Positions 8,731 through 17,117 of a stretch of 17,117 bases of DNA are shown piece by piece (position 1 is the stretch's first letter; every line of letters begins with the position of its first letter). The position numbers were made by a program, and so were the translations under genes. This DNA is from Saccoglossus kowalevskii (lineage: Eukaryota; Hemichordata; Enteropneusta; Harrimaniidae), in the NCBI RefSeq assembly GCF_000003605.2, contig NW_003141320.1, positions 193,883-210,999 on the forward strand, in the 5' to 3' direction. The notes beneath the pieces were generated by a model that was not told the DNA's origin, searched no databases, and worked only from the letters and a program-made list of their open reading frames with translations.

Positions 8731-9300
8731 ATGCTTAAAACGAATAGCAACAGTGGCGCAAACAGCGCAGCAACAACCCGGTCACCAGTTCCCACTAGGA
8801 AACCTTCTCAATCGTATACCGATATCGGAACGCTGATATTATCGCAAGAGAACGGAACCGTGGCTGTGCCAAAAAGCAGATTTTCGAGATTTTCCTCTTC
8901 TCAGCGTCCTTCGACTGTAGATATTGGCATAAACAGCGCCGCCTTTAATCGCAGAATGGAACACTCAGACTCCCTTCCGGCATTGAATTACGTATATAAA
9001 AGACACGCTTCAGTTCTACCCGATGTTAAACGGCCGTCGTATCTGAATAGGAGAAAGCGTTCTATGCCAGTGCTGAGTAAACCGGTCGTTTTTACGTTAT
9101 CGGCGGCGTCACTGATGGATTCGAAAGACTTTGAACGAAACGAAAAGCTGGTACCAGTCTCAATGATTCGATCGTTTTTCGAGTTGTCCGCACCGCTCAT
9201 TAACGGGGAAATGCTGCATTTCTCCAGACTGGAAGGAAAAGTGGTTCTCGTTACCAACATAGCAACAGCGGACAAAAATACAACGAAGGAGCTGTTTCAG
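8731..9300 (+). CDS. Glutathione-peroxidase-like protein, first coding exon (5' partial gene)
   Basis: The exon encodes 190 codons from an ATG with A at -3 to a donor CAG/GTGGGG (GT at 9301-9302), phase 0. GPx enzymes reduce peroxides with thiols through a Sec/Cys, Gln, Trp, Asn tetrad. Residues about 145-190 match the start of that fold: SFFELSAPLINGE, then LEGKVVLVTNIA, then TTKEL. In an ungapped alignment to the GPx pattern N-V-A-S-x-U/C-G, the peroxidatic position is Asp181 (codon GAC) and the next Gly is Lys. Residues 1-144 are an extension rich in Ser, Arg and Lys (for example YLNRRKRS at 104-111) with no signal peptide seen; typical GPx proteins lack this. Met145 would give a normal-length domain start. 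The remaining exons, with the Gln and Trp/Asn motifs, were not found. GPx-fold membership is likely; loss of peroxidase activity is inference. Confidence 0.65.
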
Positions 9301-9326
9301 GTGGGGATAACGTTTTGTTTTGTTTT

Positions 9327-9354
9327 CTTCTTCTTCTTCTTCTTCTTCTTCTTC
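9327..9354. repeat. (TTC)n microsatellite just inside the intron
   Basis: About nine perfect TTC units start 25 nt after the GPx-like exon donor. It is pyrimidine-only on the plus strand. Confidence 0.9.
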
Positions 9355-11385
9355 AAATTATATATTTTTCAGTTAAGTTTGTTTCAACTTATGAGTAAAT
9401 ATTGACACCGTTATATTTGTATTGGTAGGTTGCTGGGCAAATAAATCATAGCCGTTATGTAGCAAAGTTCTTTTATTTCATATCGCCGTGCGTGGCATTA
9501 TAATCGTGTGTCTATGTGGAAACTAATGAGCGTTTGAAATACCGAGATTGTCACCTTTTGAATTAATCAATCAACCCGTACTGTTTGATTCTTAGTCGAA
9601 TTGCGGATATGCACTTGAATTGTAAAATTGTAATGACTGATGATGTTGTCGTGTGAAGGTTAATTACGTCACGGTCGCCATGGATTTGTTTTCAAGAGAT
9701 TATCAAGATTGGGGTCAGGGGAAACCAAGAGAAGTACAATGTCGCGCGCCATGAATCACAACAGCCTGTAATGAATCAGCAATGGTTAACTAAAATGAAA
9801 GCGCGTTGTTGTATACATAAACATATACACGGGGCTTTTTTTTGATCCACCCTGTCAAATGCATTGTCAAGTTCAATGCAGAACATACAAAGAAAATAGT
9901 TTTCATTCGGCGAAATATCGCTTTCTTCTACAACTGTCACTTAAAATCACATTATCCGTTATATGATTTTAAATGAGGATCGGCCTTTTGATAATAATAA
10001 GAGCTATAACAGGTATTGTAAGAAATTATTACTCATACCATTGTTAACTGTGTTGAATATTATTACGGTTGAAAGGATGAATGCCTACTGAAGTGTGTTA
10101 ATGATATTATACACATCGGGCATTAGGAAGTGACGTCGTTAGCATCAAATATGACGTATCGCGTTTTTTAATATGTGTTGATACATACGTGTGAGGACGA
10201 GATATTTCTATTTCTTTATTTCGACCGTATACATTGCGGTGGCTGGCCATTCAGATAATTCTATAAGACCAGCGGGCGCTACTCTATTATTGCCTGCGGC
10301 TATTGTGATTGTGGAATCGGTTAGAATAATCCAATTAAGGGGTCAGTAAATATGGGTGTTAAGGTTGGAGCACATACACAATGAAAGATCGGCGATTCTC
10401 AGCCTGAGCGTTTCTCTTCGCCTTCCACTGTTTATGTAGTATGGAGTTAAAATAGAATCAGAGCGTACACTCAATGTTCTCCGCCAAATCGAGTCAGCTC
10501 GAAAGTTTGAACTAAGTATATGATATTGTTGCTCAGCAACCACGAACCGGTATATACCACTGCGGGCGACAAGAACTGCGTGTTCGATATGAGTGACGTG
10601 CGATGAATACAACGTGTAAAGTACAGTTAGGCGAAATTCTAACCATCATTAGTTTAAACTGTACGAAGTTATATTATTATACGCCGGGGAACACTGTGAA
10701 AATCGTCACACCACTTTTTTCAATGACATTTCCAATAACTCGCCCAGGGCTACGCTGAGCGATGCGGGATGTGATAAAATAAGCTGTTGAATCGCTTTTG
10801 ATCAAATCTTGTTTGGTCTCATTTGGTGGTACGCTACAATAAATGGAAATGGACAGACAAATGACGACGGAGTTGAGAGAACAAACCCGAGAGGTGTCCC
10901 ATGTTGATGAAGCTCGGATGTCGCGTGGTACGCGATGGGGCTACTTACGAAACAAAGCTGCGCGATCGGGAAATTGGAAAATTATTAGAAATTGATAAAT
11001 CATCGGTTACGCCACGATAAGTATAATAGAGATGGGTAACCATGGTTACGTATTGCATTGGAAACAGAAACAAAATCCACCAATGTGCATTAAACATCCA
11101 CTTGTTGATTGGAATGCTACCACAAAAGGTGTTTGAATAAAGCGTTCAATATATGTCTGTGGTCATTAGTATTCAATGCAACAATAAACGCAAAAAAAAA
11201 AAACGTGACGAAATCACATCCTGTCGCCTTCTTTCATGTTTTAATACAATTGTTCAGCTTCGCAGGTTGTATGAAAAATGATATAATCCGCATTGGTAGT
11301 GTTTTAACGAGAAACTGTACGACAGGGACGGATCGGATAAAACAGCCTACCATAGCCACATTGCTATCATAAAGCCTTATCATCA
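9355..11385 (+). other. Presumed intron 1 of the GPx-like gene, no exon seen
   Basis: About 2 kb with many CpG dinucleotides and no recognisable GPx exon (no FPCNQF-type or WNF-type motif). Short open frames exist: a 24-codon ORF with a strong Kozak start at 9680-9754, and a 50-codon ORF at 10843-10995 starting MEMDRQM. Neither resembles a known protein, and both are near chance length. If the gene is intact, this is intronic. Confidence 0.4.
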
Positions 11386-13435
11386 ATATATAGGACAATA
11401 TCGATAAGCGATATATGTATAACATTGTGCATGATTCACTGACGATATGCGATATATGTATAACATTGTGCATGATTCACTGACGATATGCGATATATGT
11501 ATAACATTGTGCATGATTCACTGACGATATGCGATATATGTATAACATTGTGCACGATTTACTGACGATATGCGATATATGTATAACATTGTGCACGATT
11601 CACTGACGATATGCGATATATGTATAACACTGTGCATGATTCACTGACGATATGTGATATATGTATAACATTGTGCATGATTTACTGACGATATGCGATA
11701 TATGTATAACACTGTGCATGATTCACTGACGATATGTGATATATGTATAACATTGAGCATGATTTACTGACGATATGCGATATATGTATAACATTGTGCA
11801 TGATTCACTGACGATATGTGATATATGTATAACATTGTGCCTGATTTACTGACGATATGCGATATATGTATAACATTGTGCATGATTCACTGACGATATG
11901 TGATATATGTATAACATTGTGCACGATTCACTGACGAAATGGGATATATGTATAACATTGTGCATGATTCACTGACGATATATATGTATAACATTGTGCA
12001 TGATTTATTGACGATATGCGATATATGTATAACATTGTGCATGATTCACTAACGATATGCGATATATGTATAACATTGTGCACGATTCACTGACGATATG
12101 CGATATATGTATAACATTGTGTATGATTCCCCGATAATGTGATATATGTATAACATTGTGCATGATTTACTGACGATATGCGATATATGTATAACATTGT
12201 GCAAGAATCACTGACGATATGCGATATATGTATAACATTGTGTATGATTCCCTGATAATATGATATATGTATAACATTGTGCATGATTCACTGACGATAT
12301 GTGATGTATGTATAACATTGTGTATGATTCCCTGATAATGTGATATATGTATAACATTGTGCATGATTCACTGACGATATGTGATATATGTATAACATTG
12401 TGTATGATTCCCTGATAATGTGATATATGTATAACATTGTGTATGATTCCCTGACAATGTGATATATGTATAACATTGTGCATGATTCACTGACGATATG
12501 TGATGTATGTATAACATTGTGTATGATTTACTGACGATATGCGATATATGTATAATATTGTGTATGATTCCCTGATAATGTGATATATGTATAACATTGT
12601 GTATGATTCCCTGATAATGTGATATATGTATAACATTGTGCATGATTCACTGACGATATGTGATGTATGTATAACATTGTGTATGATTCACTGACGATAT
12701 GCGATATATGTATAACATTGTGTATGATTCCCTGATAATGTGATATATGTATAACATTGTGTATGATTCCCTGATAATGTGATGTATGTATAACATTGTG
12801 CATGATTCACTGACGATATGTGATGTATGTATAACACTGTGTATGATTCACTGACGATATGCGATATATGTATAACATTGTGCATGATTCACTAACGATA
12901 TGCGATATATGTATAACATTGTGCACGATTCACTGACGATATGCGATATATGTATAACATTGTGTATGATTCCCTGATAATGTGATATATGTATAACATT
13001 GTGCATGATTCACTGACGATATATATATATATATATAACATTGTGCATGATTCACTGACGATATGCGATATATGTATAACATTGTGCATGATTCACTAAC
13101 GATATGCGATATATGTATAACATTGTGCACGATTCACTGACGATATGCGATATATGTATAACATTGTGTATGATTCCCTGATAATGTGATATATGTATAA
13201 CATTGTGCATGATTCACTGACGATATGCGATATATGTATAACATTGTGTATGATTCCCTGATAATGTGATATATGTATAACATTGTGCATGATTCACTGA
13301 CGATATGTGATGTATGTATAACATTGTGTATGATTCCCTGATAATGTGATATATGTATAACATTGTGCATGATTCACTGACGATATGTGATATATGTATA
13401 ACATTGTGCATGATTCCCTGATAATATGATATAGG
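11386..13435. repeat. Satellite array with 41-bp and 39-bp units, about 50 copies
   Basis: Every unit contains GATATATGTATAACATTGTG. Type A (41 bp) continues with CATGATTCACTGACGATATGC. Type B (39 bp) has TATGATTCCCTGATAATGT, with a 2-bp deletion. Anchors at the left edge are exactly 41 bp apart (11410, 11451, 11492). The first part, to about 12110, is only type A; type B units are interspersed from about 12117 on, giving 80-bp and 160-bp higher-order periods. A five-unit block of about 204 bp is duplicated (12891 and 13095). Diverged fragments such as AGACGATATGCGGTAATTG continue to about 13500. Open frames on the minus strand here result from the periodicity and are not genes. Confidence 0.95.
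13019..13037. repeat. (TA)n expansion inside the satellite
   Basis: One unit has its GATATGCGATATATG region replaced by a TA run of about nine repeats, probably by slippage. The flanking units are normal. Confidence 0.85.
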
Positions 13436-13594
13436 TAAATCCGTGGGGATATACGGTATTTGGATATTGATTTATAAGATCCAAAGACGATATGCGGTAA
13501 TTGAAAGTTATTAAAACTTCATGAATTTATTTTTTATCTTGACAGAACTCTGAAATACGTGTACATTTGCGTTACAGTCTCTATCCACCCCCAT

Positions 13595-13665
13595 TGTAGT
13601 CATTCAATGTGACGTGGGTGTTCTGCATATATAGCGGAACGCCAGACTATACAGCGCATACTCAG
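13595..13665 (+). promoter_or_regulatory. TATA-type promoter candidate
   Basis: TGACGTGG at about 13610-13617, a CRE/UPRE-like sequence, is followed by TATATAG at 13628-13634. Start-site-like CA dinucleotides lie 30 nt (13657-13658) and 36 nt (13663-13664, in CTCAGCT) further on. The sequence after it is ATG-free for about 200 nt. It could drive an unknown transcript, or be part of a transposon promoter. No transcript evidence is available. Confidence 0.3.
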
Positions 13666-13685
13666 CTGACCGTCGCGGTTCGGAG

Positions 13686-13883
13686 TTGAATAACACTGTC
13701 TTGACGGTTGCGCTCGCTGCACTTTTAACAAAGCAAGTTGCAACAATTGATAAACCCAATCATACTAAGCTTGTAAATAATAGTAAACAGCGTAAAGAAA
13801 GTGTGAACAGTGTGTTTAAACAAAATTTTACTCGGCAACTACGAAAGGCGTACGAGGAATGCACGATTCGGTCAAGTGTCTAA
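13686..13883 (+). other. ATG-less open frame downstream of the TATA candidate
   Basis: The frame is open for 65 codons to TAA at 13881-13883. The translated sequence has a short hydrophobic stretch (VLTVALAALL) then a basic Lys/Asn/Gln-rich region. There is no ATG in frame, and the first ATG after the TATA box is at about 13858 in another frame. It is more likely untranslated leader or exon sequence than a complete gene. Not recognised. Confidence 0.15.
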
Positions 13884-13908
13884 CGGGTTGTCGATATAGA
13901 GCAACCCG
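13884..13908. other. 7-bp perfect hairpin
   Basis: CGGGTTG (13884-13890) pairs with CAACCCG (13902-13908) around an 11-nt loop, directly after the TAA of the 13686 frame. It does not match the histone 3' stem-loop consensus. Function unknown. Confidence 0.5.
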
Positions 13909-13909
13909 A

Positions 13910-14990
13910 ACTTCAGAGCGTCACAGATATTATACATTATAACTTGAAAGATCGTAGTAGCGGCGACGTCCTGACATGCCCCCACTACGAGGTCATATTA
14001 CCGGAATTCTTTCAACAATTTTCAAAAGCGTGATATTATTTTAAATAATACGGGGTTTTCAAAGGGTAATATGCAAAACACTGCCACATAGGTCGATAAA
14101 TACGTAAATAGTTAAATCACACGCTGCATGGGTAAATAAAAAACGGTTGTACCATTTGTATGAAAATAGTGATAAAAATGGTCAAATCTTTTGGAGTAAA
14201 ATATCACTGAAATGAACATCTAAGATTATATGCAAAGTGTTATATGTAGTTTTTGGCGTGACAGAGTGGGATAGGGTTCGGGTGAGCTAGTTGTGGGGCT
14301 GGGTGGTGTTTTATTGATAATACAGTCGAATGTCCGCCATCTCTGAATCTGAACCTTGCCATGTTATGGTTGACACACAACCTATATTGCAAGCTGAGAG
14401 TGTAACATGTTTTAAAAATTGACTGAGTAGTTCAGCCACTTAACCAGAGAGTGGTACTGTGTAGCCTGGCCATCGTCAAGGCTTTTCGGTGCTACTACCG
14501 TTTAAAAAGTGACATTTGTTGCCACTCCGCTGAACATTACCACATAATGGCGCTTTACAAATTGATTGTCACGCAGGTGTGTTTGTATTACATGGTTTAG
14601 AACGCGATAATCAGGAGGCGAAACAGAGCACTTATCGTGCTCTTTGAGAAACTATGTGAAGAACAAAAGAACGTGTTGAAACAATCTGTGAAGTGGTTTA
14701 CGGATTACACAATGATCAAGTGTCAAACAGGGTAGCGAGAACAAAAAACTGTTATCTTTGAACTTGATCGAACTGTCATGAATTTGTTTTTGCGTATCTG
14801 TTGACCGACTTAATTAGCTGATTATTAGCTGAATTGCTGTGTTATGTCTGTCATCGTTTAGGCCTATTTGAAGTTTTGGACGGAACTTGGCTCAGTGATT
14901 TGGAACTAATTACCAGATAACCGTCGCGATTCTGACAGTTGGTATCCATAGTTATTAATGTAGTGAACGATTAATCAAAAGATATGACGT
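13910..14990. other. About 1.1 kb with no recognised feature
   Basis: Mixed-composition DNA with moderate CpG. No splice-flanked exon, tRNA, satellite unit or element end was recognised. A weak inverted pair, CGTAGT (13953-13958) and ACTACG (13984-13989), is present but short. Confidence 0.5.
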
Positions 14991-14994
14991 ATTC

Positions 14995-15430
14995 AGTACT
15001 TAGTGTGATTGGCTTTATGATTGAAGGTTACGCCCTAGAGTCTTTTTTCTGCATTGTAATTGGTTAGAGTTTTGAAAATGAATAAAGAGAGTTTTGAGTT
15101 GGTCTTGGGGAGCACAGCACGATAGACGCAGTCTGAGAGAGAGTGCAGTCCTGGAGAGTCCTGTCCAGGAGCGAGCCTTGAGGCAGTCCAGTCTTGGGCG
15201 AGTCTTGGGTCAGTCTTGCGATAGTCTTGGGAACTTTTCCCCAGGGCGCTGTGTCTTATAGAGTGCTCCAAACGATCGACTAAGACGAGAGTTGAAACGT
15301 ATTTCGCTGTGTGTGTCTTATTTGACTGTAAAGCTTAAGTAACTTTCCCGATCCCGTACCCCAAGGGGACGCGATAGAGAGACGAGACGAGATTCCCCCC
15401 TGACAAGTGTGGAGGACCCCGAGAAAGAAT
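14995..15430 (+). mobile_element. Possible solo or remnant LTR
   Basis: Two inverted CCAAT boxes (ATTGG at about 15012 and 15059) precede AATAAAGAG at 15081. A CpG- and AGTC-rich transcribed-like segment follows, with degenerate repeats of AGTCTTGGG and CAGTCC at 15128-15232, and then TTCCCCCCTGACA at 15393-15405. TGTGGAGGACCCCGAG follows at 15408-15423. An LTR would end in CA and be followed within a few bases by a TGG-starting primer-binding site, and TGGAGGACCCCGAG loosely resembles a tRNA-Gln-type site. No partner LTR, gag or pol frame and no target duplication is seen, so this remains weak. Confidence 0.25.
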
Positions 15431-16117
15431 ATTACCCCTGATAGAACCAAAGACGCTAAAAAATACATGTATTTTCCACGCTGGATATCTACGCTGTCGT
15501 GATATATAATTAGTGGGCTTTATTAATTGATTATGCAAAATAAAATTACCAAAGAGGACTAAAACACCAAAAAAGTTTACAACTTTGACATGTTTAATGA
15601 TTGAAACCGACGAGATGAAAATTTCATTTTTTTACACGGACTCGACTTCAAGAAACAGATCGCCAAAAATCACAGACGACTTGGTTGTAATTAAGATTTA
15701 AAGACTGCGTCATTGCCTCAACTGACCGAATAATCAGTCTATTCACACTTCAAATAGAATTTGTAAAGCCATAGCGTTCAGTTTTTTCTTGCATTGTTCA
15801 ACTTAAAACGTATCCGATGGAATTCCAATTTAAACAAAATGCGACATTATTCACTCAATCTTTCTGTCTGTATGTGTGTATGTGTTCCATTGTACCCACT
15901 TATCTCACGACGACTCAACTCGGATATATTTATTCATATGTTAGATGTGTATTCAGGCTCAGGATATCACCGTTTCTATTTTACTCAGTATTTAAGTATA
16001 ATTATATTGGTTAATGGGTTATATAAAAGAGGCGAGAAAGGGGTGCGAGCTCAAGTCCAGTCGACGATTGTATTTAATTTTTTGTTAGTTTAATAAAGCA
16101 AATACCCCATACCTAGT
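15431..16117. other. AT-rich stretch with no recognised gene
   Basis: The overlapping open frames at 15794-16093 show no family resemblance and include a low-complexity CTGTATGTGTGTATGTGT run. AATAAA occurs at about 16091, just before the 31-bp satellite. No splice-flanked exon was recognised. Confidence 0.5.
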
Positions 16118-17117
16118 GACTACATAACATATCTATGAATACATATTAGACAACGTAACCTATCTTTAAATACATGTTAGATTACGTAACCGATCTGTGA
16201 ATACATATTATACTACGAATACATCTGTGAATACATAGTAGACAACGTAACCTATATGTAAATACATATTATACAACGTAAACTATATGTAAATAGATAT
16301 TAGACAACATAACCTATATGTAAATACATAATAGACAACGTAACCTATATGTAAATACATATTAGACAATGTAACATATATGAAAATACATACTAGACAA
16401 CGTAACCTATATGTAAATACATATTATACAACGTAAACTATATGTAAATAGATATAAGACAACATAACCTATATGTAAATACATAATAGACAACGTAACC
16501 TATATGAAAATACATACTAGACAACGTAACCTATATGTGAATAGATATTAGACAACATAACCTACATGTAAATACATACTAGACAACGTAACCTATATGT
16601 AAATACATATTAGACAATGTAACATATATGAAAATACATATTAGACAACGTAACCTACATGTGAATACATATTATAACACGTAACCTATATGTGAATACA
16701 TATTATACAACGTAACATATATGTAAATACATAATATACAACGTAACCTATATGTAAATACATATTAGACAACGTAACCTATATGTGAATACATATTAGA
16801 CAACGTAACCTGCATGTGAATACATATTAGAACACGTAACCTATATGTGAATAAATATTAGACAACGTAACATATATGTAAATACATAATAGACAACGTA
16901 ACCTATATGTGAATACATTACAACGTGACCTATATGTGAATACATATTAGACAACGTAACCTATATATGAATACATATTAGACAACGTAACATATATGTA
17001 GATACATAATAGACAACGTAACCTACATGTGAATACATATTATACAACGTAACCTATATACGAATACATATTAGACAACGTAACCTATATGTCAAATACA
17101 TATTACACAACATAACA
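16118..17117. repeat. 31-bp satellite array, about 32 copies, open at window end
   Basis: The unit core is ACAACGTAACCTATATGT followed by (A/G)AATACATATTAG. Spacing is 31 bp through most of the array, with occasional short units. Variant units marked by AATAGATAT recur at 16292 and 16447, 155 bp apart (five units), and again at 16540, 93 bp later (three units), so the array has a partial higher-order structure. The first units (16118-16250) are more diverged, typical of an array edge. It continues beyond 17117. Confidence 0.95.

Noticed and set aside
9680-9754. 24-codon ORF with strong GCCATGG start context
   Set aside because: It is too short and unrecognised, and lies within presumed intron.
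10343-10612. Minus-strand 89-codon open frame
   Set aside because: It has no ATG start at its 5' limit, no recognised domain and no splice context. The length is not surprising in this region.
10843-10995. 50-codon ORF beginning MEMDRQM
   Set aside because: It is near chance length, with a modest Kozak context and no recognised family. It is kept only as a note in the intron entry.
12087-13411. Many overlapping minus-strand open frames of 62-91 codons
   Set aside because: They are all produced by the 41/39-bp satellite, whose units lack stops in some minus-strand frames. The peptides repeat the same HNVIHIS/CYTYI blocks.
11386-13435. CRISPR-like array
   Set aside because: Units are directly contiguous without unique spacers and lie in a eukaryotic intron or intergenic context. 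This is a satellite.
9666-14990. Repeated TGACGT (CRE half-site) hexamers at about 9666, 10132, 10152, 10595, 13611 and 14986
   Set aside because: Six hits on both strands in about 8 kb are close to random expectation and show no clustering.

Overview
This is metazoan nuclear DNA, probably from a marine invertebrate. The window has spliced coding exons with GT-AG boundaries, long AT-rich introns, several microsatellites, three minisatellite arrays and short non-autonomous transposon-like repeats. These repeats carry hairpins and internal units of about 150 bp, a type I associate with molluscs, hemichordates and amphioxus. The species cannot be fixed from this sequence alone.

Left part (1-6260): the last three exons of an eIF2-alpha kinase, plus strand, best matched to the heme-regulated inhibitor HRI (EIF2AK1). 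The exons are 485-596, 1571-1665 and 3549-3923. They encode 193 residues: the end of the catalytic loop, DFG, the activation loop, the C-lobe and a C-terminal coiled coil. Earlier exons lie left of the window. Both introns and the 3' flank are full of repeats. Two copies of a family with a GTCATTG/CAATGAC palindrome lie at 1-150 and 278-470, and the second abuts the 484 splice acceptor. A nested composite occupies about 1825-3290. A Helentron/pearl-like element lies at 4223-5107. A polyadenylation signal is at 6247.

Middle part (6290-8480): a degenerate minisatellite of about 54-57 bp (6290-7400), a possible but unidentified terminal exon (7538-7726), and intergenic DNA with a poly-C/CA microsatellite. 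CpG density rises sharply from about 7900, reaching CpG-island-like density near 8480.

Right part (8480-17117): a TATA-less promoter-like segment, then the first coding exon (8731-9300) of a glutathione-peroxidase-like protein. It has a basic/serine-rich N-terminal extension of about 145 residues, and Asp where the peroxidatic Sec/Cys of GPx enzymes belongs. I found no later exon in the window, so the rest of that gene either lies more than 7.8 kb downstream or is missing. The remaining DNA holds a (TTC)n tract, a 2-kb satellite with 41/39-bp units (about 11386-13435), a TATA-containing promoter-like segment with an ATG-less open frame and a hairpin (13600-13910), an LTR-like segment (about 14995-15430), and a 31-bp satellite from about 16118 past the window edge.

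The two recognisable genes share a direction but show no operon-like or functional coupling beyond both being stress-related (translation control under heme or oxidative stress; peroxide chemistry). That link is inference only. The strongest candidates for something undescribed are the GPx-like protein without its catalytic residue and the hairpin-first tandem-unit mobile elements that have reshaped the kinase introns.
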